From assembly GCA_030695565.1 (NCBI GenBank), contig JAUYRZ010000033.1:62001-126000 (forward strand): a stretch of DNA of 64,000 bases, read 5' to 3'. Position 1 is the stretch's first letter, and every line of letters starts with the position of its first letter. The position numbers were made by a program, and so were the translations under genes. The stretch comes from Archangium sp. GTDB lineage: Bacteria; Myxococcota; Myxococcia; Myxococcales; Myxococcaceae. The notes under the pieces are model-generated. The model worked only from the letters and a program-made list of their open reading frames with translations. It was not told the origin of the DNA and made no database searches. Below, in pieces: positions 19,345 through 30,466 of this stretch.

Positions 19345-20856
19345 ATGAACCCCACGGCCAACCCGCCCACCGTCATCCTCCGTCACTGCGAAGGCTACGA
19401 CGTCGCGACGATTCGCCGGTTGGTGCGCGAGGGCATGGCCACGATGGGCATCGCGCCCAAAGGCCGCACGTTGGCCAAGCCCAACCTGGTCTCTGCGGGG
19501 CCGTTGTTTCAGCACGCGTACACCCGGCCCGAGGTGATGGAAGGTGTGCTCCTCGCGCTGAAGGATCGCGACGCCGGCATGACTGAGCTGCGCGTGGGTG
19601 AACGCTGCGGCATCACCATTCCCACCCGCTACGTGTTCGACCACGCGGGTTACGACCCGATGCTGGCGCGGCTGGGCGTGCAGCGCTCGTTGTTCGAAGA
19701 AGAAGCGCAGGTGGAGATCACCCTGAGCCACCAGGGCCGGCTGCGCGACAGCATCTTCGTGCCCGAGCCGGTGGCGAAGGCCGACTTCTTCGTCAACGTG
19801 CCCAAGTTCAAGTCGCACCCGTGGACCACGGTGACGTTCTCGATGAAGAACTACATCGGGCTGCAAGACGATCGGCACCGGCTGATCGATCATGATCACC
19901 GGCTCAACGAGAAGGTGGCGGATCTGCAGCACGTGATTCAGCCGAGGCTGATCGTGATCGACTGCATCACCGCGGGCGAAGGCCGCATGCTCACGCCGAT
20001 CCCCCGCACCATGAATTTGCTCATCATGGGCAACAACCAGCCGGCCATCGACGCGGTGTGTTGTCAGATCATCGGGGTCGACCCGCACACGGTGGAGCAC
20101 ATCAGGCTGCCCCACGAACGCGGCTTCGGCCCCATCGACCTCGAGCAGATCGACGTGCAGGGCGACGTCACGCTCGACGAAGCGAGGGCGCGGGCGAAGG
20201 GCTTCAAGGTCGGCCTCATCCGGGTGGAGAAGTACTTCGAAGGCACGCACCTCACCGCGTACGCCGGGCCCCCGCCGGAACGGGAAGCGACCGACTACTG
20301 CTGGGGCGGTTGTCCTGGCGCGATCGAAGAGGCGGTGGAGATCTTGCGGCTGTTCGACGCCAGCTTCGACGGCAAGCTGCCGCACCTGCACGTGGTGTTC
20401 GGCAACTACCAGGGCCCCATCGACGCGAAGCCCGGTGAGAAGGTGGTGTTCATCGGCGACTGCGCGACGTGGAAGGGTCAGCTGGGCGGCAAGCCCGTGG
20501 CGATCGAGAACGTCTACCAGTCACGCGACACGAAAGATCCGCGTCACGCGAAGCACGACGACATCTACGCGAAGATGGTCTCGGTCACCGCGAAGATGGC
20601 GCAGCACCGCAACGACACCCACGTGCGGCTCACCGGGTGTCCGGTCAGCGTGGCCGAGCAGGTGCTGGCGCTCGCCTTCATTTCCGGGGCGAAGAACCCC
20701 TACTTCGAGAAGACCGAAGTGCTGAAGTTCAACAAGGCGTACCTCGCGTGGCGCGCGGCGAATGCGGGTCGGCGGTTGCGGGGCAAGCCCTACCAGGTCG
20801 AGGGCCCGACCGAGCGCGGCGATGGCGCACCCACGCTGACGGCGGCACCGACCTGA
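19345..20856 (+). CDS. DUF362 domain protein
   Basis: This 503-residue protein is of the DUF362 family. Typical segments include KPNLVSAGPL, ELRVGERCG, VNVPKFKSHPWTTVTFSMKN and NYIGLQDDRHR. The C-terminal half has several cysteines (CWGGCPGAI, FIGDCATWKG, LTGCPVSV) and may hold a metal or cluster site. The family has no settled reaction; members sit near ferredoxins and cofactor genes in other genomes. The start at 19345 gives MNPTANPPTVILRHCEGYD; the longer frame upstream overlaps the FG-GAP gene and is a shadow. A small membrane protein gene follows after 24 bp. Confidence 0.8.
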   Translation: MNPTANPPTVILRHCEGYDVATIRRLVREGMATMGIAPKGRTLAKPNLVSAGPLFQHAYTRPEVMEGVLLALKDRDAGMTELRVGERCGITIPTRYVFDHAGYDPMLARLGVQRSLFEEEAQVEITLSHQGRLRDSIFVPEPVAKADFFVNVPKFKSHPWTTVTFSMKNYIGLQDDRHRLIDHDHRLNEKVADLQHVIQPRLIVIDCITAGEGRMLTPIPRTMNLLIMGNNQPAIDAVCCQIIGVDPHTVEHIRLPHERGFGPIDLEQIDVQGDVTLDEARARAKGFKVGLIRVEKYFEGTHLTAYAGPPPEREATDYCWGGCPGAIEEAVEILRLFDASFDGKLPHLHVVFGNYQGPIDAKPGEKVVFIGDCATWKGQLGGKPVAIENVYQSRDTKDPRHAKHDDIYAKMVSVTAKMAQHRNDTHVRLTGCPVSVAEQVLALAFISGAKNPYFEKTEVLKFNKAYLAWRAANAGRRLRGKPYQVEGPTERGDGAPTLTAAPT

Positions 20857-20865
20857 TTTGCGCGT

Positions 20866-20871
20866 TAGCGT
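20866..20871 (+). promoter_or_regulatory. Candidate -10 element (TAGCGT), near-leaderless
   Basis: TAGCGT ends 9 nt before ATG 20881 in a 24-bp gap; a transcript from here would have a leader of only a few nucleotides. Confidence 0.3.
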
Positions 20872-20880
20872 GAGGACGTC

Positions 20881-21144
20881 ATGGACTCGATCGTGTTCGA
20901 AGTGAAGAAGGGGGTTCTCCACAGCTACGACGGCGAGCCTCACGAGGTGGAGGGTGGCGCGTACCTCTCGCCCGAGGCGTACCTGAGCACGGCCGCCGAG
21001 CTGGAGAAGCTGCGCCAGCGGCAGTTGCTCGACAGCACCTCGTTGATCGCGGGCCTGGTGTGCGGCTCTGCGTTGATCGGGCTCGCCGCGGGGTATTGGC
21101 TGGGCGCGCGCCGCACGCGCCGGCGCTTCGACCTCTCGCGCTGA
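20881..21144 (+). CDS. Small single-pass membrane protein, unknown function
   Basis: This is an 87-residue protein. The first 55 residues are soluble and charged (FEVKKGVLHSYDGEPHEVEG, then AELEKLRQRQLL). One membrane helix (SLIAGLVCGSALIGLAAGYW) and an Arg-rich tail (GARRTRRRF) place the N-terminus outside if the positive-inside rule holds. The family was not recognised. It lies between the DUF362 gene and a PhnD-like gene, all on the same strand with short gaps. Confidence 0.6.
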   Translation: MDSIVFEVKKGVLHSYDGEPHEVEGGAYLSPEAYLSTAAELEKLRQRQLLDSTSLIAGLVCGSALIGLAAGYWLGARRTRRRFDLSR

Positions 21145-21170
21145 TCCTTTCGAACCCGGTAAAAGGGCAC

Positions 21171-21914
21171 ATGGGTTTCCGGGCTGGCCATCTGCGCTTC
21201 GTGATGCCCGCGTCGTTGGGCGCGCTGAAGGCCTCGACCCTTTCCCTGCAGCTCGGCCCCTGGTTGCGGAAGCGGCTGGGTCCCGAGCTGAGCGTGGAGA
21301 TGCACGTGGCGCAGAGTTACGCCGCGCTCATCGAAGACTTCAAGGCGCAGCGGGTGGATGTGGCGTGGGCTCCGCCGTTCGTCTGCGCGCAGGTGGTGCG
21401 TGAAGGCGGGCGCAGCGTGGTGCAGTTCGAGCGTGGGGGCAGCACCACCTTTCGGGCTGCGTTCATCTGCCGCGCCGATGCACCGCTCCAGCTGGAGACG
21501 CTGGATCGGGTGGCCGTGGCCTGGGTGGCGAAAGAATCGACCTCTGGGTACCTGCTGCCGCGGCACCACCTGGAGCGCCTGGGCGTCGACCTCACCCGGG
21601 CGTTCGGAGATCAACTGTTCGCAGGCTCGTTCGCTGCCGCGCTCGAGGCGCTGCTCACCCACAAGGTGGCGCTCACCACCGTCTTCGCTTCAGCGGCCAG
21701 TGCCGCCACGCAACGCACCGGCCTCGACAGCCTGCCGCCGGGCCTGCGCAGCCAGCTGCAGATCATCGGCTTCTCGAACGAGTCACCCAACGACAGCATC
21801 GTCGCCTCGCCGAGCGTGCCCGAGCCGGTGTTTCAATTGCTGCAGGCGCGGCTGATCAGCAGCGACGAAGGGCTCAAGGCCCTCTTCGACGCCGACCGCC
21901 TGGTCGCCCCTTGA
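21171..21914 (+). CDS. PhnD-like substrate-binding-fold protein without signal peptide
   Basis: This is a 247-residue protein of the phosphate/phosphonate-binding (PhnD) fold. It has an N-terminal strand and ligand-loop region (LRFVMPASLGALKASTLSLQ), YAALIEDFKAQRVDVAWAPP, a hinge region (DRVAVAWVAKESTSGYLLPR) and FAGSFAAALEALLTHKVALT. It starts MGFRAGHLRFVM with AAAAGGG upstream and has no signal peptide or lipobox, so it is probably a cytosolic ligand sensor, not part of a transporter. No permease or ATPase gene is nearby. A second, decayed PhnD-type gene lies at 5185-5986. Confidence 0.75.
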   Translation: MGFRAGHLRFVMPASLGALKASTLSLQLGPWLRKRLGPELSVEMHVAQSYAALIEDFKAQRVDVAWAPPFVCAQVVREGGRSVVQFERGGSTTFRAAFICRADAPLQLETLDRVAVAWVAKESTSGYLLPRHHLERLGVDLTRAFGDQLFAGSFAAALEALLTHKVALTTVFASAASAATQRTGLDSLPPGLRSQLQIIGFSNESPNDSIVASPSVPEPVFQLLQARLISSDEGLKALFDADRLVAP

Positions 21915-21991
21915 TCAAGGCCTGGGGCCTGGTGTCGTCGTAGCCGGGAGGAATGGTCATCACGCTGCGACAAATCGCACGGCGGCGATCG

Positions 21992-24865
<2,874 letters not shown>

Positions 24866-24917
24866 GGCTTTGCCAAAAGACACGAGCCCATCGCAATTGT
24901 CGCGAGAAACTTTGGTG

Positions 24918-24960
24918 CTCCCTCTCCCTGCGACAGCGGGGAGAGGGTCGGGGTGAGGGG
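24918..24960 (+). repeat. CCCTCTCCC-type palindromic repeat, arm A
   Basis: This 43-bp element begins CTCCCTCTCCC and ends GGGTGAGGGG, with an internal dyad (CCTCTCCC to GGGGAGAGG). A nearly identical copy lies in inverted orientation at 24983-25027 and a third copy is at 29572. Confidence 0.8.
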
Positions 24961-24982
24961 CCGTCTCCGTCGCCCAGCTCGG

Positions 24983-25027
24983 CCCCTCACCCCAGCCCCC
25001 TCTCCCCGCTCGCGCAGGGAGAGGGAG
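24983..25027 (-). repeat. CCCTCTCCC-type palindromic repeat, arm B (inverted)
   Basis: The reverse complement of this stretch matches arm A at 24918-24960 with a few changes. Together the pair could form a long hairpin just downstream of the stop of the gene at 25037 (minus strand), so it may also act in transcription termination or mRNA protection. Confidence 0.8.
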
Positions 25028-25036
25028 CGCAGTGCT

Positions 25037-26875
25037 TCAGGCCCGCATCATGATCGGAGGCCGCTGCTCCTTCTGCAGCCGCTGCACCTCTTCGAGCTGC
25101 TTCTTCACCTGGCTGGCCACCTCGCTGGCGTTGGTCTTCACCGCAGCCGGCGCCCGAATGACATCACGCTCCAGCACCTCACCCTTGATGCCAGCGCCGC
25201 CGACGGTCTTGTTCTCGATGTTGCCGAGCGCGAGCCGCGATCGCTCCGTGTAGATGGTGGTCTTCAGCTCGATGTTGGTGTTGTCGCCCGCGAGCCTGGT
25301 GGCATCGGCGAGGTTTCCCTTGAGCGCCTCGGAGGCGATCTTCTTGATGACGCTCGGATCATTCGTGACGTCGATCTTCACCTCGGTGGTGACGCCGAGC
25401 CGGCGCTGCTCCTTGATCTTCCCGTCGACGATGCCGCTCTCGCCGCCGAGGCCGTTGCCAGCGCCGACCTGCGCGTCGGTCGAGAGGGTCAGGCTCTGCT
25501 TCACCTCGGGCTTCACCGAGGTGCCCTTGTTGATGACGTCCTGAACCGAGTTGATGCCGGGGAACTCGAAGCGCTGCTCGAGCTCGACCTTCGCCTTGCC
25601 GTTGACGCCCACGTTCACGGAGTCGAGCGCGCCCGAGCCCTGCACGTCGGCCTCCCCCGAGACGGTGTTCTTCACGGCGATGACCAGGCCCTTCTCGCCC
25701 TTCTCGATGCGAATGGTCATGTCCTGCTGAACCTTGCCGCTCGCGTCGAGGGTGATCATGCCGGGCAGGTTGAGCTTGGCGGCGAGGGCGATGGCCGCGG
25801 AGCCCTTCACCTCCATGCCCTGGAAGCTCTCTTTGATCAGCGCGAGCTGTGACTCGGTGGGGCCGACCACGGCGTTGGCGATCGGTTGACCCATCGGGCC
25901 TGCAGAGGCGACGAGCGCCTGGCGGGCGAGGGCTTCGGTGAGCTCCTTGGCTTTCGCCTTGGTCTCCACTTCGTTCAGCGTGCCGTCGGGGTTGAGCACG
26001 GGCTTGACCTTGAAGTCGATCTTGCCGCCGCCGCCGACGAGGCCATCGCCGCTCACGGAGTTGCCGGTGGGGTCTTCCACGCCGACCGACACGCCGACAA
26101 GGGCGTTGGCCTCGGTGGAGATGGTGTAGCCGCCATCGGCGTCGCGCTTGATCTCCGCAGACATGTCGCCGACGCCCTTGGCCTTCAGGTCGGGGATCGG
26201 CGTGGGGATCGACAGCTCGCCGCCGAGGTTCACCTTCACGCTGTCGCCTTCGGAGTTGAGGTTGTCGATGGGCCCGTCGACAACCTGCTTGCGCACTTCG
26301 TCGATCGCCCGTTCCTTCGCGGTGTCGAGACCGCCGGAAAGATCGGTGAGCTTCTTGGCGCCCTGATTGATGAGGTCGAGGCCTCTGGCCGCGGTGTCCT
26401 GCACGGTGCTGACGGTGTCGCGCACGGTGTCGACGAACCCTCTGGCCTTCTCAGCCAGCGCGCCCACGTCGAAGGCGAACGGCGTGAAGATGGGCGAGGG
26501 CGTCTCGGCGAGCTTCTTCGCTTCGGCGGCGAGTGCTCCGCCAAGGCCCGCGAGCCCGGCCGACTTCGGCGCAATCAACGCGCTGCCTTCGGCGATCAAC
26601 GCGCCGGCCTTGCCGAGCTCGGCTTTCGCGCCGGCGACGATCGGCTGAAGTTTGGCGGCGGCGGCGGCGCCTGCACCGGCCGAGAGTCCACCCTTCGCGA
26701 AGACGTCCTTCTTCGAAGAGGCGAGCGCAGCGTTCGCGGCGGCAGCGGCCTTCGCAGCAGCGGCGGCGGCACGGGCGGCGTCTGCGCGCGCCTTTTCTGC
26801 GGCACGGCGTGCGGCTGCTGCGGCGTCTGCTGCGGCACTGCTTCCGGCGCTGCTGCGCTTGCTGATGGGGCTCAT
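25037..26875 (-). CDS. Large Ala-rich protein of unknown function
   Basis: This 612-residue protein was not recognised. The first 150 residues are almost all Ala, Lys, Glu and Arg (AAEKARADAARAAAAAAKAA) and should be a long helix or coiled coil. The middle and C-terminal parts are beta-strand-rich, with alternating Val/Thr/Asp patterns such as GAGNGLGGESGIVDGKIKEQ. There is no signal peptide, membrane helix or cysteine-rich motif. The start at 26875 (MSPISKRSSAG) is chosen because the upstream 32 codons look non-coding. A structural, toxin-carrier or surface-released role is possible but not shown. Confidence 0.6.
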   Translation of the reverse strand: MSPISKRSSAGSSAAADAAAAARRAAEKARADAARAAAAAAKAAAAANAALASSKKDVFAKGGLSAGAGAAAAAKLQPIVAGAKAELGKAGALIAEGSALIAPKSAGLAGLGGALAAEAKKLAETPSPIFTPFAFDVGALAEKARGFVDTVRDTVSTVQDTAARGLDLINQGAKKLTDLSGGLDTAKERAIDEVRKQVVDGPIDNLNSEGDSVKVNLGGELSIPTPIPDLKAKGVGDMSAEIKRDADGGYTISTEANALVGVSVGVEDPTGNSVSGDGLVGGGGKIDFKVKPVLNPDGTLNEVETKAKAKELTEALARQALVASAGPMGQPIANAVVGPTESQLALIKESFQGMEVKGSAAIALAAKLNLPGMITLDASGKVQQDMTIRIEKGEKGLVIAVKNTVSGEADVQGSGALDSVNVGVNGKAKVELEQRFEFPGINSVQDVINKGTSVKPEVKQSLTLSTDAQVGAGNGLGGESGIVDGKIKEQRRLGVTTEVKIDVTNDPSVIKKIASEALKGNLADATRLAGDNTNIELKTTIYTERSRLALGNIENKTVGGAGIKGEVLERDVIRAPAAVKTNASEVASQVKKQLEEVQRLQKEQRPPIMMRA

Positions 26876-27036
26876 GGTGGGGTTCTCTCGGTGTTTCGGG
26901 GAAACCAGACGGTAGCTGAAGGGCTGGCAAAATCGTTCGACGCCGCTGCCGATCCGTTGGTTGCCGGCCAACCCGCAGTAATACAGTGCGTCGCGTGTTC
27001 AGTACGGCGAGGTGCGACATGCACCGCGCAGGTGGT

Positions 27037-27042
27037 TACGCT
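27037..27042 (+). promoter_or_regulatory. Candidate -10 element (TACGCT) for a leaderless transcript
   Basis: TACGCT ends exactly 6 nt before the GTG at 27049 that begins a lipoprotein signal peptide. No Shine-Dalgarno sequence is present. Confidence 0.4.
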
Positions 27043-27048
27043 CGCCGC

Positions 27049-28191
27049 GTGAACTGGCTTCGCACGATCACCCTCGCTTCCGTGTTCCTCGCCGGCTGTG
27101 CAGTGAAGCCGGTGCTGCGTGATGAGCGGCCGCGCATGACGGTGGAGCAGGTGAGCGCGCGTCTCCCCGAGAAGGTGAAGGAGCGCGACGGCTGGGCCAC
27201 CGACGTGTTGGCCGCGCTCGACGAGCACCAGCAGCCCGCTGATCCCGAGACCGTTTGCCAGGTGGTCGCGGTGATCGATCAGGAGTCCGGCTTTCAGGCA
27301 GACCCCGCGGTGGCAGGGCTCTCGAAGCTCCTCCGCGCTGAGCTCGACAAGAAGGTGGAGAAGCTCGGCCCGCTGGGACCACCCGCGTTGCACGAGCTGC
27401 TCAGCGGCAAGGCGCCGGGCAGCAAGCACACCTTCGAAGCGCGCTTGAACACCGTGAAGACCGAGCGGGATCTCGACGTGCTCTTTCGCGACATCCTGCA
27501 CTTCTACGAAGAGAAGTTCCCCGCGCCGTACAAGGCGCTCGATCTCCTCGGAGCGCTCTTCGACGCGAGCCCGGAAGACTTCAACCCGGTGACCACGGTC
27601 GGCTCGATGCAGGTGAGCGTGCGGTTCGCGGAAGAGCTCGCGGGCAAGAAGCGGCGCGACGTGAGCGGCGTGCGTGACGAGCTGTACACGCGCGCGGGCG
27701 GCGTCTCGTACGGCACCGCACGACTGCTGGGGCACCAGGCCGCCTACGCCCAGCCGCTCTACCGCTTCGCCGACTACAACGCCGGTGTGTACGCGAGCCG
27801 CAACGCCGCGCTGCAGGAGCAGGTGAGCAAGCTGACCGGAATCGCGCTCGCGCCCGATGGAGATCTCCTCGCGTACGACAAGCACGCGAAGCCGCTCCAT
27901 CGCGACACGCAGTCGCTCACCGCGATCCTCACCTTCGGTCAGAAGTTCGCGCCTGAGCTGAGTGAGCGGCGCATCCGCCTCGACGTGCGGCAGGAGAAGA
28001 CGGTGGAGTTCGAAGCGACGGATACGTGGCGGGCGATCAAACGGGCGTGGGCGCAGAAGATGAAGTCAGACCCGCCGTACGCGCGTCTGCCCGAGGTCAC
28101 CATTCGCAGCCCCAAGATGTCGCAAGACCGCTCGACGGCGTGGTTCGCGAAGAACGTCGACCTCCGCTACCAACGCTGCCTGAACCACTGA
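27049..28191 (+). CDS. DUF1615-type lipoprotein, lytic-transglycosylase-like
   Basis: This is a 380-residue predicted lipoprotein: a GTG start gives MNWLRTITLASVFLAGC with lipobox LAGC. The body matches the DUF1615 pattern: AVIDQESGFQADP with a candidate catalytic Glu, TTVGSMQVSVRFAEE, GGVSYGTARLLGH, YRFADYNAGVYASRNAALQ and a late APDGDLLAYD. QES followed by a GSMQ motif and an ADYNAG motif is the usual order in the lysozyme-like fold of lytic transglycosylases, so peptidoglycan cleavage in the periplasm is plausible. Earlier in-frame starts (26986, 27019) would hide the signal peptide. Confidence 0.75.
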   Translation: MNWLRTITLASVFLAGCAVKPVLRDERPRMTVEQVSARLPEKVKERDGWATDVLAALDEHQQPADPETVCQVVAVIDQESGFQADPAVAGLSKLLRAELDKKVEKLGPLGPPALHELLSGKAPGSKHTFEARLNTVKTERDLDVLFRDILHFYEEKFPAPYKALDLLGALFDASPEDFNPVTTVGSMQVSVRFAEELAGKKRRDVSGVRDELYTRAGGVSYGTARLLGHQAAYAQPLYRFADYNAGVYASRNAALQEQVSKLTGIALAPDGDLLAYDKHAKPLHRDTQSLTAILTFGQKFAPELSERRIRLDVRQEKTVEFEATDTWRAIKRAWAQKMKSDPPYARLPEVTIRSPKMSQDRSTAWFAKNVDLRYQRCLNH

Positions 28192-28239
28192 CTCGTTTGA
28201 AAAGCCGAACACCCGACCCCCAACACGGTGCGGGGGCGC

Positions 28240-28245
28240 TAGCGT
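28240..28245 (+). promoter_or_regulatory. Candidate -10 element (TAGCGT) for a leaderless transcript
   Basis: TAGCGT ends exactly 6 nt before ATG 28252; no Shine-Dalgarno sequence lies between the preceding stop and the start. Confidence 0.4.
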
Positions 28246-28251
28246 GAACCC

Positions 28252-29550
28252 ATGCCCGTCACCGGAAGAGCCTGCCTGGGGCTCCTCTTGCTCTTCGCCA
28301 CCGACGCCAGAGCCGACTTCTTCAACAGCCGGAACCTGCTGGTCGGAGAGAAGGCGAGCCTGCTGGGAGGCGCGTTCACCGCGTTGGCCGACGACGCCAC
28401 GGCCGGGTACTACAACCCCGCGGGCCTGGTGCAGGCGCCGGGGTTTACGGTCTCTGCCTCAGCCGATGTGTACGCCTTCTACGTCTTGAACCGCACCGAG
28501 CGGGTGAACGCGGAGGGCGCGCAGCTCTCGCTCTCGTTCTTGCGCACGGTGATCCTGCCCTCCACCTTCGCGCTCTCGTACCGGCTGCACCCGCGGGTGA
28601 CGCTGGCCGCGCACGTCTTCAGCCCCGATCGGTTCCGGCTCTCGTCGATCAACTCCATCGACGCGCCGGTGGCAGCGACCGCGCTGGGCAGTGACAAGAT
28701 CTACCAGGGGCTCTCCCGTTCGGCGCGCTTCGATCAACAGAGCACGCTCTATGGAGCGAGCGCGGGCTTCGCAGTGAACGACGTCTTCTCTCTCGGAGTC
28801 GCGCTTCACTACCACCTGGCGCAGACCAGCCAGGCCCTCGCCTCGACGTACTTCACGCAGCCATCGGAAGACGGCACGGTGCCCGGTGAGCAGGCGACGT
28901 TGTCGGCAGACAATGAAGTGACCTCGGGCGGGCTCATCCCTTCTTTGGGCGTTCTCGTGCGCCTGCCCGCGGGCTTTCGAGTCGGCGCGAGCTGGCAGTG
29001 CGAGACGTTGATGCTGCACAGCGAGAACCTCTGGCAGGTGAGCTTCTCGGATGCGCAAGGCCAGTCTTTCGAGACGGGGACGACGACGGGTGACACGCGT
29101 TACCCGCATCGTTTTGCGTTGGGCCTGGGCTGGCAGAGTTCGGCGGTGACGCTCTCGCTCGATCTCATCGCGTACGCGCCGCTCGACTACGACGCGCCGC
29201 ACGAAGTGCTCCGCACGCAGTTCGCGCAGAACCGGCACCGCGAGGTGGCGCACTTCGATGCTTCAGTGGGGGTCGAGGTGACGCTCTCGGAGATGTTCGT
29301 GATCCGCGGCGGACTCTTCACCAACACGTCGAGTGCGTCTGATCAGTTCGCCGAGGAGCGAATCAATCTCTACGGCGGCGCGGTGGGCCTGGGCGTGCGC
29401 AAGGACGGGCTGGAGACCGGCTTCGGGTTGCTGGCCCAGTTCGGACGGTCGCCATTTCAGCGCGAGAACGAACAGAGTTTCGAGACGCAGTGGACGAGAA
29501 GTCAGTTGATGTTCGTGATGGGCGGCTCACACCGGTTCTTCGAGAAATGA
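28252..29550 (+). CDS. FadL/TodX-family outer-membrane transport protein
   Basis: This is a 432-residue outer-membrane barrel. A signal peptide (MPVTGRACLGLLLLFATDARA) precedes the family hallmark region FNSRNLLVGEKASLLGGAFT then ALADDATAGYYNPAGLVQAP, which matches the NPA-containing hatch of FadL/OmpP1/TodX transporters. The rest is barrel strands with Tyr/Phe/Leu alternation. FadL proteins take up long-chain fatty acids and other hydrophobic compounds. The stop overlaps the start of the next lipoprotein gene as ATGA. Confidence 0.85.
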   Translation: MPVTGRACLGLLLLFATDARADFFNSRNLLVGEKASLLGGAFTALADDATAGYYNPAGLVQAPGFTVSASADVYAFYVLNRTERVNAEGAQLSLSFLRTVILPSTFALSYRLHPRVTLAAHVFSPDRFRLSSINSIDAPVAATALGSDKIYQGLSRSARFDQQSTLYGASAGFAVNDVFSLGVALHYHLAQTSQALASTYFTQPSEDGTVPGEQATLSADNEVTSGGLIPSLGVLVRLPAGFRVGASWQCETLMLHSENLWQVSFSDAQGQSFETGTTTGDTRYPHRFALGLGWQSSAVTLSLDLIAYAPLDYDAPHEVLRTQFAQNRHREVAHFDASVGVEVTLSEMFVIRGGLFTNTSSASDQFAEERINLYGGAVGLGVRKDGLETGFGLLAQFGRSPFQRENEQSFETQWTRSQLMFVMGGSHRFFEK

Positions 29551-30416
29551 AGCAACCAACTCCACCAAGAGCTCCCTCTCCCCGAGGGGGAGAGGGTCGG
29601 GGAGAGGGCATCCGCCTCCTGTTGATGCTCTTCGCCTCGTGTGGAGCGCCTCAGCTCGAGCCCGTCGACGCCGGAACGCCTGACGCAGGCAGAGTGACCC
29701 TGACGCGCGACGCCGGAGTCGACGCCGGAATCGACGCCGGCCAACCCACCATCGACGCCGGAGTCCGCGACGCGGGCCCCAACCACGAACCGCAGGTCAA
29801 CCCGGTCATCCTGCAGAACCGCACCACCGCCTACGCCGGGCAGATCGTCGAGCTCGCCCTCGGAGCCACCGACGAAGACGGCGATCGCCTCACCTTCGCC
29901 TGGTCAGGGCCCGGCACCTTCTTCGAGAACGGCACCCCCTCCGCGCAGCGCTGGTTCAGCGACGAACGCGCCGCCCCCACGCAGCTGCTGCTCACCGCGA
30001 GCGTGACCGACAACCGCTCCGCGCCCATCACCCGGCAGCTCACCATCAACATCACGGTGCCGCGCTTCACCGACGTGTTCAGCACGCTCTCCACGCCGGT
30101 GCTGCAAGGTGGCCAATGCGTGGGCTGTCACGGCTCGATGGGCGACTACCAGATCGCGGGCACCCGCAACGTCGCCTGGTCGCAGCTGGTCGCCGCCGAT
30201 CACCACCGCGGCACCGCCTGCATCAACGCCGGAGTTCCGAAGCTGGTGGTGGCCTCTGATCGCCAGCGTTCACTGCTCTATCGAAAGATGAACAGCACCC
30301 AACCCGCGGCCTGCGGAGACGGAATGCCAGCGATGTCACAAGTCTCGCCCGCCTCGCCGCTGCAGCACATCGTGATGGTGGGCTCGTGGATCGCCGCCGG
30401 CGCGCTCAACGACTGA
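29547..30416 (+). CDS. Lipoprotein with Ig-like domain and single haem-type CxxCH motif
   Basis: This is a predicted lipoprotein of about 289 residues. ATG 29547 overlaps the FadL-type stop (ATGA), so it is probably translationally coupled. The signal peptide is odd: 22 residues rich in Pro, Gly and Arg precede the hydrophobic core RLLLMLFASC, and most of them are encoded by a palindromic intergenic repeat (29572-29609). DAG linkers follow the lipobox Cys. A PKD/cadherin-like domain (VELALGATDEDGDRLTFAWS) comes next. A C-terminal domain with CVGCHG may bind one haem, although the rest does not look like a full cytochrome c. A shorter start inside the hydrophobic core is unlikely to work as a signal. 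Confidence 0.7.
   Translation: MKQPTPPRAPSPRGGEGRGEGIRLLLMLFASCGAPQLEPVDAGTPDAGRVTLTRDAGVDAGIDAGQPTIDAGVRDAGPNHEPQVNPVILQNRTTAYAGQIVELALGATDEDGDRLTFAWSGPGTFFENGTPSAQRWFSDERAAPTQLLLTASVTDNRSAPITRQLTINITVPRFTDVFSTLSTPVLQGGQCVGCHGSMGDYQIAGTRNVAWSQLVAADHHRGTACINAGVPKLVVASDRQRSLLYRKMNSTQPAACGDGMPAMSQVSPASPLQHIVMVGSWIAAGALND
29572..29609 (+). repeat. CCCTCTCCC-type palindromic repeat inside a signal-peptide coding region
   Basis: This is the third copy of the repeat seen at 24918 and 24983 (CTCCCTCTCCCCGAGGGGGA onward). It lies within the first 21 codons of the lipoprotein gene at 29547 and keeps the frame open. Confidence 0.8.
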
Positions 30417-30466
30417 GTCACAGACGAGCGTCGACAATCGCAGCCACCGATGGCACACGCGGTTCA

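Noticed and set aside
24866-25036. Possible CRISPR or direct repeat array suggested by repeated CCCTCTCCC blocks
   Set aside because: There are only two copies and they are inverted, with no regular spacers or cas genes; they are a palindromic dispersed repeat.
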